Assembly: GCA_946183145.1 (NCBI GenBank)
Contig: CAMGZM010000007.1
Span: forward strand, 97,412-150,864
Origin: an uncultured Fretibacterium sp.
GTDB lineage: Bacteria > Synergistota > Synergistia > Synergistales > Aminobacteriaceae
DNA: 53,453 bases
Reading direction: 5' to 3'
Position 1 is the stretch's first letter. The number at the start of each line of letters is the position of its first letter. Positions 7,871 through 16,304 of the stretch are shown one piece after another. The translations under genes were made by a program, and so were the position numbers. The notes under the pieces were generated by a model. It had not been told where the DNA came from. It made no database searches and worked only from the letters and a program-made list of their open reading frames with translations.

Positions 7871-9319
7871 TTAAGGCATCACGATAATTACGGGCTTGTA
7901 GGTTATGCCTTCATTGAGCCAAATTGAGACGGTAATTTTTCGGCTTTCAGGAACGGCGGCAGTCTCATTCCCATTCTCATCAAAAAATTCTGCAATCTCA
8001 TCATCATCGGAAGGGCTTTCAGAGTTCGCAGCGTAAACGAGTTCAGAACCTTCACGGACATATTCAGGCAGTTCAAGCGCAAAGTCATACATACCCGCTT
8101 CATCACATGAGACTTCACCGAGCGGAAATACATAGCCTCCCGAAATATTTTCAGGCAAAAATTCATCCGTCAATGCTGTGTATGACGTTCCATCGCTGAA
8201 CCTGATAATAGGAAGTCTCGTATCACTATCATCATTAGCGTTAATCTTGAGCGTGAGAGATTTTCTGACAGTTTTCACGGGGTTTTCAGCGTAAACGGTA
8301 ATGCGGAATGCGTCATATGATTTTTTCGGCTTCCCTGAGATTGTGCCGCCCTCGCTTAACGCCAGGCCTTCAGGGAGTTCATCAGCCGTAAACGTTATAG
8401 GCTCGCTTCCTGTTGCTGTCAATGTGAATGTGTATGTTTTGCTGACTGTTGCGTCTGTGAGCTTTGTTGTTGTGATTTTCGGCGCAGTTCCTTTCACCAT
8501 CAGAGTAACTTTCTTCGACTTTTCGCCCGCGTCATTCTTGGCCGTGATTGTGAGCTTGTAGCCTGATTTCGCGTATGATGTCGGTATGCCTGTGATTTTC
8601 CCCGTTGATGTGTCGAACGTGAGTCCTGTCGGCAAATCTCCCGTTATGCTCCATATTATTGTCCCGGTGCCTGCTGTGAGCCTCAAGCCTGAAGAGTATT
8701 CCTCATTGAGCGTTGCTTTTGCGAGAGAGCCTGCGAGTTTGGGCGCAATATCCTTAACGTTGAGGGAGAAATTATCCGTAACAGTTCCGGCTGAATTTTC
8801 CGCGCTTACTTTCACGGTGAAATTTCCTGATGATGACGGCTTGCCTGAAATCCTGCCTGTTTTCGCGTTGATGCTAAGTCCGTCGGGCAGATTTTCCGCG
8901 CTCCATGTGAACGGCCTCGTACCTTTTGCCCTCATTGTAACGCTGTAATTTTTGTTGATTGTTGCGTCTTTGAGGCTAGCTGTGATTATGGTTACGGGGT
9001 CAACAACCTGAATCGTGAATCGCTTTGAGGTTTTGCCGGAAGTGTTTGCTGCTGTAACGTTGAAGGTGAATTTTCCCGCTTTCTCGGGCTTTCCTGAGAT
9101 TACGCCGGAACTGTCGAGCGTTAATCCTGTGGGTAATCTTCCTGTGTACGTCCATGTTACTGCCGTGTTGCTTGAGGCTGTGAGAGTGGCTGAATATTCC
9201 GCGCCCGTTACGGCCATGTCAAGAGCCTCTGTTGTGATTGTCGGGGGAATGTCATCCGCGAATGAAGCTCCGCAAAGGTACAGCAACACAAAGAATGCCG
9301 ATAATATTCGCATCCTCAT
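7871..9319 (-). CDS. Secreted protein with four putative Ig (He_PIG-like) repeats
   Basis: The protein has about 482 residues and a signal peptide MRMRILSAFFVLLYLCGASFA. Four repeats of ~85-90 residues follow. Each opens with a pattern like APKITTTKLTDATVSKTYTF and contains a LPTGLTLDSSGVISGKP-type signature, which is typical of putative Ig / cadherin-like He_PIG domains. A unique acidic C-terminal ~120 residues follows with no anchor seen. Such proteins are usually cell-surface or adhesive. The ATG at 9319 is preferred over the upstream GTG because it begins the signal peptide and has AAAGG 11-13 bases upstream. It is the last gene of the long minus-strand block. Confidence 0.82.
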   Translation of the reverse strand: MRMRILSAFFVLLYLCGASFADDIPPTITTEALDMAVTGAEYSATLTASSNTAVTWTYTGRLPTGLTLDSSGVISGKPEKAGKFTFNVTAANTSGKTSKRFTIQVVDPVTIITASLKDATINKNYSVTMRAKGTRPFTWSAENLPDGLSINAKTGRISGKPSSSGNFTVKVSAENSAGTVTDNFSLNVKDIAPKLAGSLAKATLNEEYSSGLRLTAGTGTIIWSITGDLPTGLTFDTSTGKITGIPTSYAKSGYKLTITAKNDAGEKSKKVTLMVKGTAPKITTTKLTDATVSKTYTFTLTATGSEPITFTADELPEGLALSEGGTISGKPKKSYDAFRITVYAENPVKTVRKSLTLKINANDDSDTRLPIIRFSDGTSYTALTDEFLPENISGGYVFPLGEVSCDEAGMYDFALELPEYVREGSELVYAANSESPSDDDEIAEFFDENGNETAAVPESRKITVSIWLNEGITYKPVIIVMP

Positions 9320-9350
9320 CAATACATGCACACCTTTCTATGTTGGGAAT

Positions 9351-10901
9351 TTATTTTGTGAAGATTATAATCTTGTTCGCGTTATTATGCCGCAAATCCC
9401 GTGAAATTTTTTCGGCCTCGTCAATATTTCCCTGATAAATGAGCCTGAATTTTCCCCTCGCAAGCTCCTCATTTCCCGCAAGAATTATTTTCCGTGAGAA
9501 CTCTTTTTCCCATTCGTCAAGGTAACGGCTGATGTATCCGGCCATGTATATATCGGTCTCAACCAGAAAAGCACGGGCGTTATTAGCGGCTGTGATTTTG
9601 CGCAGAAATCTTTTCACCGACAATGCTATACTCTCTTCACGCTCGATAAAACCGTCATCACCGCAAACGTAGCAGTTTCGTGTGAGAATGCTCTTAAGGT
9701 CAGGGCGTTCACGCTTCCTCGTAAGCTCAACAAGTCCCAATCTCGTAATGCTGAAAACTTTAGGCTTCATTCGGTCATGCGACAAATACCGCTGGAAATG
9801 CGTCAAAAGTTCGTGCCTGTCATGCTCGTTATCCATGTCAACAAAATCTACAACAACAATTCCGCCGATTGAACGCAGTCTCAATTGACGCGCTATTTCC
9901 TCTGACGCTTCTATGTTCGTGGCAAGTACAGTGTGTTTCATGTCGGGTTCGCTGGTGAATTTCCCCGTGTTAACGTCAATAACGGTTAATGCTTCAGTCT
10001 GGTCGATTATGAGATATGCGCCTGATTTCAGCCAAACTTTTCGGTCAACTGCTTTTCGTATCTCGTCATCAATCCCGTAAAGCTCAAAGATTGGTGTTGC
10101 TCCGTCATAAAGTTTCATGTCAGGCTTTGACCCGCTGAATGTGTCAAGAAAATTCTGCGCGTTCATAAATTCGTCAGCGTCATTAATGATAATCTCGTCA
10201 ATTTCACCGCAAACCTCATCACGCAATACTCTTCCCAATGTCCCAATATCACGGTATAACATGCAGGGAGCTTGAGACTGTGAAGACTTCCTCAAAATTT
10301 CGTCCCACAATGTTACGAGTGATTTCAGGTCTGAACGCAGATATTCTTCTGTGATGCCTTCTGCGGCGGTGCGGATTATTACTCCGTTATTGCCTAACTC
10401 AGATTTGAGACTGTCAGCAATATTCTTGAGGCGTTTGCGCTCGTTTACGTCAGAAATTCGCCGTGATACTCCTGCTTCATCAGAATTTGGGATTAATACA
10501 AGCCATCTTCCGGGGATTGATATTCGGGGTGTAACGCGGGGAGCTTTGTTCTTGCGGGCATTCCTCACAACTTGCACTATCAGTTCATGGCCGGGCTTCA
10601 ACGTTTGCGGATTGTCGCATTCATTGACGTACATAAAAGCGTTGTTTGCTCCTGAAAGTGTGCTGTGAGTTTTCCGGGATAATTTCACGAACGCAGCACT
10701 TATCGCAGGGACTAACGTCTCAACACGAGCCTTGAAGATGTCCCCATGCCTGATTGATGATGATGATTTTTCGCGGGGGGATAATTTCCCGTCATCGTCA
10801 TAATTGAACTCTATGAATACTTCCGCTAATTTTCCGTCCTCAATCAATGCTACTCTTGACTGCTCATTTTCGCGCAGGTCCGCAACTATTTTCACGCTCA
10901 T
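9351..10901 (-). CDS. rng: Ribonuclease G/E family
   Basis: This 516-residue endoribonuclease cleaves single-stranded RNA and matures rRNA/mRNA. An N-terminal S1-like region is followed by the RNase E/G catalytic core. The two metal-binding aspartates are in LTVIDVNTGKF and in VVVDFVDMD, and the Zn-link is represented by CYVCGDDGF. There is no long C-terminal scaffold as in RNase E, so RNase G is the better name. Its ATG overlaps the stop of the DUF2344 gene (ATGA). The order radical SAM, DUF2344, rng is widely conserved in anaerobes, where rplU and rpmA often follow; here an Ig-domain gene follows instead. Confidence 0.94.
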   Translation of the reverse strand: MSVKIVADLRENEQSRVALIEDGKLAEVFIEFNYDDDGKLSPREKSSSSIRHGDIFKARVETLVPAISAAFVKLSRKTHSTLSGANNAFMYVNECDNPQTLKPGHELIVQVVRNARKNKAPRVTPRISIPGRWLVLIPNSDEAGVSRRISDVNERKRLKNIADSLKSELGNNGVIIRTAAEGITEEYLRSDLKSLVTLWDEILRKSSQSQAPCMLYRDIGTLGRVLRDEVCGEIDEIIINDADEFMNAQNFLDTFSGSKPDMKLYDGATPIFELYGIDDEIRKAVDRKVWLKSGAYLIIDQTEALTVIDVNTGKFTSEPDMKHTVLATNIEASEEIARQLRLRSIGGIVVVDFVDMDNEHDRHELLTHFQRYLSHDRMKPKVFSITRLGLVELTRKRERPDLKSILTRNCYVCGDDGFIEREESIALSVKRFLRKITAANNARAFLVETDIYMAGYISRYLDEWEKEFSRKIILAGNEELARGKFRLIYQGNIDEAEKISRDLRHNNANKIIIFTK

Positions 10902-11482
10902 ATTTTTACGCTCCGTGATACATTGTCGTAAATCCCAACAGAAACCCGCACAATATTCACCTCATGCCAGCCCGAAATCACATTTTCAGCGACAAGATTA
11001 CGCACTAATCCGCCGACAGGATTTTGGGACGGCTCGGAGATTATCACGCGTAACCAGCCTTCTACATTTTCGTGTGTGATTATGCTGTCATGCCAGAAAG
11101 TTTTTGCTGACGGGGTAATGTCATGGCCGTTTGTCGAACGCAAAAGATACTCGGCGTTTGTGCAGTATTTCCCCAAATTCGGCAGGCCTTCAGGAAGATA
11201 TTCAGCTTCTGATACCGTGAAACCTTCAGGCAGTGAAGCGTTCATCATGTCGGCAATTTCGGGATAATGTTTGTGCGTGTACATGTCTACAGGCTCATTC
11301 AGCGCAACAACCCCGGCGGGCAGTTCAGGGCCGAAAGATATTTTTGCGCGCGGTGAAAATCCCTGTGTCATCTCAAGCTCAATCCCCGCTCTTTTCGCTG
11401 AACGTGTGAACACCTGAGCCAATGCTATATGAGGCACAAAGCAAGCTCCGCCCCTTTTCGCGTATGTCAGTCTCACTCTCAT
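10898..11482 (-). CDS. DUF2344 / TIGR03936 radical SAM-linked protein
   Basis: The 194-residue protein has the DUF2344 opening RLTYAKRGGACFVPHIAL and the QGFSPRAKISFGPELPAG motif. In many genomes this family is fused to, or encoded next to, TIGR03960 radical SAM proteins, which is the case here. The role is unknown; an RNA-modification partner is a reasonable guess from the linkage to RNase G. Start and stop overlap both neighbours by four bases, so the three genes are probably coupled in translation. Confidence 0.85.
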   Translation of the reverse strand: MRVRLTYAKRGGACFVPHIALAQVFTRSAKRAGIELEMTQGFSPRAKISFGPELPAGVVALNEPVDMYTHKHYPEIADMMNASLPEGFTVSEAEYLPEGLPNLGKYCTNAEYLLRSTNGHDITPSAKTFWHDSIITHENVEGWLRVIISEPSQNPVGGLVRNLVAENVISGWHEVNIVRVSVGIYDNVSRSVKI

Positions 11483-13230
11483 TTTTCACACCCAATTCCG
11501 CAAAATGCACAGCCCGTTTTACAGTCAGCCGTTAATTCTCCGTCATATGCTTTATGCCTTTCACGCAGGAGAAATTCACGGCTCAATCCTACATTCACAA
11601 AGTCCCACGCTAAAATCTCGTCTTCATTCCTTTCACGGGTATAATCATCAGGGTTCACGCCGCATTCATCAAACGCAGAGAGCCATTTCGAGAGGGAAAA
11701 ATATTCCGTCCAGCTGTCGAAACACGCGCCATTTTTCCACGCGCTGAATATGACACTGCATAATCTCTTGTCGCCGCGTGATAACAAGCCTTCAAGATAT
11801 GTCTGCTCCGGCTCATGATAGCTCAATGATATATTTCTGTCGTGAACTTGAGACTTGATACGGCGGCCTTTCTCGCGCAATTCGTCAATGCTGTTCTGAC
11901 ACTCCCACTGAAACGGCGTATGCGGCTTAGGGACAAATCCCGATACTGATACGCTTACGGATGCACGCTTCCGGCCAAGTTTGCGGGCTAATTTCAGCGT
12001 GTTGTGCGAGATTTCGGCGATTGCGTCAAGGTCTTCTTCCGTCTCTGTCGGCAATCCCATCATGAAGTACAGTTTTACGCGTTCCCAGCCGCGTGTGAAT
12101 ATCTCCGTCAAGCATGAAACTATCATTTCTTCCGTTATGCCTTTGTTGATGACATTGCGGAGGCGTTGTGTTCCTGCTTCGGGCGCAAAGGTTATTGAGC
12201 CGTGATTTGACCGAATGCCCGATAACTTTTCAGCAAGATTTATCGAGAAACTGTCCATTCTCAGACTTGGGAGGGAAATTTTTGCGTGAGACTGCTTGAG
12301 GGTTTGCGACAAGTCATCAATCAGCGTATCAATCTGTGAATAATCGCATGACGCAAGAGAAAGTAATCCGGCTTCTTCGTAGCCAGTTGATGATATTATG
12401 TCCGTGATTGACTGTGTAATCTCGTCAAGACTGCGTTCACGTACCGGCCTGTTTGTCATTCCGGCTTGGCAGAACCTGCATCCCCGTGAACATCCCCGGA
12501 ATAATTCTACAGCCGCCCTGTCATGTATTATCCCTATGCTTGGCACCGTCATTGTATGAAGCGTAAAAGGCTTGTCAGTGTATTGACGCTCTACGTTACC
12601 GCCGATTACAGGGACGTAACAGCCGGGAACTTTTGATACTTCCCGCAAAATCTCATCACGCTTCAAGCCCTTCATGCCGTCAAATGTACGCAATAATTCA
12701 GGCAACAACGCTTCAGCTTCGCCAACACAAAATACGTCAGCAAATTCACTCATCACAGCGGGATTATATGACCCATAACCCCCCGCAATAACAATCGGGA
12801 AATCATCACGAGATTGTGAGAATATATTTATCCCTGAAAGCTCTAACATCGTAAGTACGTTCGTGTAGCTGGTCTCATGCGGCAATGTGAACGCTAGTAT
12901 GTCGAAATCCCTTACAGGCCGCCCATATATCACGCTCGACAATGGGACATCATGAGAACGCATTAATCCGGCCATGTCAGGCCACGGGCAATATACCCTG
13001 TCAGCAAGATACTTATCATCAAGCGAGTGTATTAATCCCTCTATAACCTGAAAGCCGTAATAACTCATTCCGACTTCATAGACATCTGGAAACGCAAGGC
13101 ATATTTTCACCGATGATTTTTCCCACGAAACTTTTTTGTACGGCCTCCATTCCGAATTACAGTAACGCGACGGCCTCGAAACCTGCGACATTAACGCCCA
13201 TTCAGGCCGCGAAAACTCATCAAAATTCAT
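11479..13230 (-). CDS. TIGR03960-type B12-binding-like radical SAM protein
   Basis: The protein has 583 residues. An N-terminal segment with GMSYYGFQVIEGLIHSL resembles a cobalamin-binding-like Rossmann domain. The radical SAM core carries ELFRGCSRGCRFCQAG, in which CxxxCxxC binds the 4Fe-4S cluster. Further cysteines cluster at the C-terminus (CKTGCAFCGIGC), as in TIGR03960 proteins, and may bind a second cluster or metal. The reaction is unknown. It overlaps rodA upstream by 11 bases and the DUF2344 gene downstream by four. Confidence 0.88.
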   Translation of the reverse strand: MNFDEFSRPEWALMSQVSRPSRYCNSEWRPYKKVSWEKSSVKICLAFPDVYEVGMSYYGFQVIEGLIHSLDDKYLADRVYCPWPDMAGLMRSHDVPLSSVIYGRPVRDFDILAFTLPHETSYTNVLTMLELSGINIFSQSRDDFPIVIAGGYGSYNPAVMSEFADVFCVGEAEALLPELLRTFDGMKGLKRDEILREVSKVPGCYVPVIGGNVERQYTDKPFTLHTMTVPSIGIIHDRAAVELFRGCSRGCRFCQAGMTNRPVRERSLDEITQSITDIISSTGYEEAGLLSLASCDYSQIDTLIDDLSQTLKQSHAKISLPSLRMDSFSINLAEKLSGIRSNHGSITFAPEAGTQRLRNVINKGITEEMIVSCLTEIFTRGWERVKLYFMMGLPTETEEDLDAIAEISHNTLKLARKLGRKRASVSVSVSGFVPKPHTPFQWECQNSIDELREKGRRIKSQVHDRNISLSYHEPEQTYLEGLLSRGDKRLCSVIFSAWKNGACFDSWTEYFSLSKWLSAFDECGVNPDDYTRERNEDEILAWDFVNVGLSREFLLRERHKAYDGELTADCKTGCAFCGIGCEK

Positions 13231-14335
13231 GGCGTGTACTCCTCCCCTCTACGCAGACGCTTGCTACTAATCCCAGTGCTATAAATGTCGAAAGCAGAGA
13301 GCTTCCCCCGTAACTCAGGAACGGCAGCGGCAACCCAGTAACAGGCATTATCCCGATCGACATTCCGATACTCTCGAACATCTGAAACCATATCCATGAC
13401 GCTACACCCGCCGTAAGTATCTTGCATCGTCTCTCACGGCTCCTTATCCCAGCAACAAGCACACGTATCAATAACAGCGTGAAAAGCGCGATCAGTATCA
13501 TCACTCCTATGAACCCAAATTCCTCCGAGAATACGCTGAATATGAAATCCGTATGCGGCTCAGGAAGAAATTTCAGCTTGCTCTGCGTTCCCATCATGAA
13601 GCCTTTTCCCGAAAATCCTCCCGAACCTACAGCTATTCTTGACTGTATCACGTTATACCCCGCTCCTAACGGGTCTCTCATCGGGTCAATAAAGACTAGT
13701 ATTCTGTTCCGCTGATACTCTTTCAGCAGGAAGAAATACACGAACGGGATTATTGACAGACCTATACCGCAAAGCCCGAACAAATACCGTAATGGAGTTC
13801 CGGCCGCTAAAAGCATTCCGAATGAAATCGCCATAAACACAATCGCGCTTCCTGCATCAGGCTGTAACAGCACTAATCCCACAGGAAGCATGATTACTCC
13901 CAATCCCATTATGAACGTCTTGAAGTCTAACGGAGGATAACGGCTGAAGAATTTTGACATCGTGAGAATGATTGCGACCTTTGCGAACTCGGAAGGCTGA
14001 AATCTTACCCCGCCAAATCCAAGCCATGACTGCGCGCCCTTCACCTTAGGAGCTAACAGCGTCAGGAACAGAAGAAGCAATGACAGCCCGAAAAGGTAAT
14101 ACGCGCCTTCAAGAAATTTATTGTGTCCTGCCGTCATCGTGAGGAGCATAGATATTACGCTGACAAGTAGCCACATGCTTTGACGGATCGCATAATCGAA
14201 GCCGTGCCCGGAAGAACCGCCTGAAGCTGAGTATATACAGAATACCCCCCACAGACTTAACGAGAGCGGGCATAATATGATGAATTTGTCTGTGAGGGAT
14301 AAATTTTCCTTGAGATTTGCCCAAAAGTTATTCAT
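13220..14335 (-). CDS. rodA: Rod-shape SEDS glycosyltransferase RodA
   Basis: The 371-residue membrane protein polymerises lipid II into glycan strands for side-wall growth, working with PBP2 (here mrdA at 16305). SEDS signatures are visible: GAQSWLGFGGVRFQPSEFAK, LLQPDAGSA and LPEPHTDFIFSVFSEEFGF, and the C-terminal SYGGSSLL. About ten hydrophobic spans. A weak ribosome binding site precedes the ATG. Unusually it follows minE rather than mrdA directly. Confidence 0.95.
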   Translation of the reverse strand: MNNFWANLKENLSLTDKFIILCPLSLSLWGVFCIYSASGGSSGHGFDYAIRQSMWLLVSVISMLLTMTAGHNKFLEGAYYLFGLSLLLLFLTLLAPKVKGAQSWLGFGGVRFQPSEFAKVAIILTMSKFFSRYPPLDFKTFIMGLGVIMLPVGLVLLQPDAGSAIVFMAISFGMLLAAGTPLRYLFGLCGIGLSIIPFVYFFLLKEYQRNRILVFIDPMRDPLGAGYNVIQSRIAVGSGGFSGKGFMMGTQSKLKFLPEPHTDFIFSVFSEEFGFIGVMILIALFTLLLIRVLVAGIRSRERRCKILTAGVASWIWFQMFESIGMSIGIMPVTGLPLPFLSYGGSSLLSTFIALGLVASVCVEGRSTRHEF

Positions 14336-14357
14336 GTTTTTGCTGAGATTGGGCGTA

Positions 14358-14636
14358 TTATGTGATGTCTTTTACTTGGCCGCGTTTTATCCGTAATATC
14401 GGGATATTTGCTACGAGTGCTACGGCGTTGTCGTCATGGTCAAGGTCAATTTCTATTTTACGCGTGTCAATGTCCATATATTTCGCAAGCACATTCACTA
14501 TTTCTTCTCGCAGGCTGTCTAAAAGCTGTGGTGATATGTCTGTTCTGTCGTGTATCAATACGATTTTGAGACGGTCTTTAGCTTTCTGGCTTGAACCGTC
14601 ATTCCCTCCTCCGAAAAATTTGCTCAGAAATCCCAT
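14358..14636 (-). CDS. minE: Cell division topological factor MinE
   Basis: The 92-residue protein stimulates the MinD ATPase and drives Min oscillation, keeping the Z ring at midcell. The N-terminal MGFLSKFFGG is the membrane-targeting amphipathic segment. The middle section RLKIVLIHDR is the anti-MinCD/MinD-binding region, and the topological specificity domain follows (EEIVNVLAKYMDID). The ATG at 14636 is chosen because AGGTG lies 8-9 bases upstream; a TTG two codons earlier is less likely. It lies seven bases after minD. Confidence 0.93.
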   Translation of the reverse strand: MGFLSKFFGGGNDGSSQKAKDRLKIVLIHDRTDISPQLLDSLREEIVNVLAKYMDIDTRKIEIDLDHDDNAVALVANIPILRIKRGQVKDIT

Positions 14637-14643
14637 ACTCAAA

Positions 14644-15456
14644 TCACCTCTTGCGCTTGCCTGTGAAGAAACGCTTTATTGAGCTTAAGAAACCTCTTGT
14701 AGCGTAACTCTCAAGATCCATCAAGGGAACATCACGGCCTAAAATCCTTTCGGCTATATTCAAGTATGCCTGCGCCGCTGGAGAGTCAAGAGTCATAGTC
14801 ATAGGCTCGCCGTTGTTAGTAGCGCGTATAACATTCTCATCTTCAGGCACTACACCGATAAGCTCAATCGACAATACATCAAGAATATCATCTTTTGCGA
14901 GCATGTCGCCATCCTGAACCATATTAGGTCGCAAACGGTTAATGATTAATCGTATCGGTGATTTTCCCATTGACTCAAGCATACCGATTATGCGGTCAGC
15001 GTCTCTTACTGCGGGGATTTCCGGGGTTGTTACGACAAGTGCCTCATCTGCACCGGCGGCGGCGTTCTTGAATCCTCCCTCAATACCTGCGGGGCAGTCA
15101 AGAAGTATGAAGTCAAAATCAGGTTTCATTTCCTCGCAAAGCGCGACCATCTGCTCAGGATTAACGGCATCTTTTGTGCGTGTCTGTGCGGCCGGAAGAA
15201 GGTAAAGCCCCGGAACTCTTTTGTCCTTGACTAAAGCGGCTGAAAGTTTGCAGGCTTTCTCGATGACATCAATGAAGTTGTAGACGACTCTGTTCTCAAG
15301 TCCCATAATGACATCAAGATTTCGCAGACCTACATCAGCGTCAACCGCAACAACTTTCTTGCCGAATTTCGCCAATGCCGCCGCTATGTTCGCAGTGCTG
15401 GTTGTCTTGCCTACACCGCCTTTTCCCGACGTTACTACTATTACTCGTGCTGACAT
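14644..15456 (-). CDS. minD: Septum site-determining ATPase MinD
   Basis: The 270-residue deviant Walker ATPase recruits MinC to the membrane. KGGVGKTT is at residues 11-18, with the signature lysine of the MinD/ParA group. LLDCPAGIEGG is the Walker B/switch region. The C-terminal ~15 residues (GFLSSIKRFFTGKRKR) form a basic amphipathic helix, the membrane-targeting sequence. It starts directly after the minC stop codon. Confidence 0.97.
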   Translation of the reverse strand: MSARVIVVTSGKGGVGKTTSTANIAAALAKFGKKVVAVDADVGLRNLDVIMGLENRVVYNFIDVIEKACKLSAALVKDKRVPGLYLLPAAQTRTKDAVNPEQMVALCEEMKPDFDFILLDCPAGIEGGFKNAAAGADEALVVTTPEIPAVRDADRIIGMLESMGKSPIRLIINRLRPNMVQDGDMLAKDDILDVLSIELIGVVPEDENVIRATNNGEPMTMTLDSPAAQAYLNIAERILGRDVPLMDLESYATRGFLSSIKRFFTGKRKR

Positions 15457-16242
15457 TTATTCGTTCATTCCTCCCTGTATTTTCCTCGCTGTGTTCTGAA
15501 GAAATTTATTCTCACGGATTACGGGCGTTCCTTCCTCAAGGGTAATCAGTACGCTCTTGCGCCATGATGATGTAGATTTTTCGTCCGCAAAACATAACTT
15601 GTTCGCTATTCTGACTTGCGGTGTCTCAAAACTTCCTGCGTAAACAAAGACATCCTCACGGCCAAATCCCCCCGCATGAACAACGCCCGATAATTTTCCG
15701 GCTATGAATATACTTCCGCCTGCAATGATTTCCGCGCCGGGGTTGAGATGCCCCCAGACTATTACGTCTCCTTCTGTTTCTACTTTGTGGCCTGAACGCA
15801 TTGAGCCGAATACGATTTTTGCTGACGGGAAATGTTTGCGTTCTGAAGCGTGAGTGTTGGCTGACGGGGGTTCGTGATTATTGCGTTCTATGCTTAATGG
15901 CGGCTCTGTCGTTGAAAGTCCTGCTGACTTGAAGAGCTTTGAGGACTGCGGATTGCCTGAGAGCCACGCGAGGACGTTGATACTTTTCTCCCACACTATA
16001 GAGTTAAGCATGTGAAGTATCAATCTCCGTGAACATTCTCGACCGGCAAAGTCTAATGATATTCCTTGGCCGTCAGGAAGTTTATACGCGCTTGCGGGAA
16101 TACGTACGAGGAGTTTCAAGAGTTCGTCCTCCGATAAGTTTTCAGGGAGGAAGAATTTTATCCCGTAATGCATTCTTTCGAGCCGTATATGAGTTTCGGG
16201 CTTGCGTAATTTCTTCAGCAAATTCAAACTTGGTATTTTCAT
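15457..16242 (-). CDS. minC: Septum site-determining protein MinC
   Basis: The protein has 261 residues. The C-terminal domain has the right-handed beta-helix pattern of MinC: FGSMRSGHKVETEGDVIVWG, NPGAEIIAGGSIFIAGKL and VHAGGFGREDVFVYAG. The N-terminal FtsZ-inhibiting domain is diverged, and the two are joined by a polar linker. The ATG at 16242 gives MKIPSLNLLKKL; a TTG two codons upstream is also open. This starts the second part of the block after a 62-base gap that holds a -10 box. Confidence 0.9.
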   Translation of the reverse strand: MKIPSLNLLKKLRKPETHIRLERMHYGIKFFLPENLSEDELLKLLVRIPASAYKLPDGQGISLDFAGRECSRRLILHMLNSIVWEKSINVLAWLSGNPQSSKLFKSAGLSTTEPPLSIERNNHEPPSANTHASERKHFPSAKIVFGSMRSGHKVETEGDVIVWGHLNPGAEIIAGGSIFIAGKLSGVVHAGGFGREDVFVYAGSFETPQVRIANKLCFADEKSTSSWRKSVLITLEEGTPVIRENKFLQNTARKIQGGMNE

Positions 16243-16284
16243 GTTCAAATCATCGTGTCAAAAAAATTTTTGTGTGATGATGAT

Positions 16285-16290
16285 ATTATA
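16285..16290 (-). promoter_or_regulatory. -10 box upstream of minC
   Basis: TATAAT on the minus strand, 43 bases before the minC ATG, in the only gap of more than 35 bases within the block. The -35 region is not clear. An internal promoter for minCDE-rodA is inferred. Confidence 0.45.
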
Positions 16291-16304
16291 CTGTGAGAAT
16301 GCAA

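Noticed and set aside
8301-9404. Several plus-strand ORFs opposite the Ig-domain gene
   Set aside because: They are shadows of the repeated minus-strand protein, Val/Pro-rich, with no binding sites.
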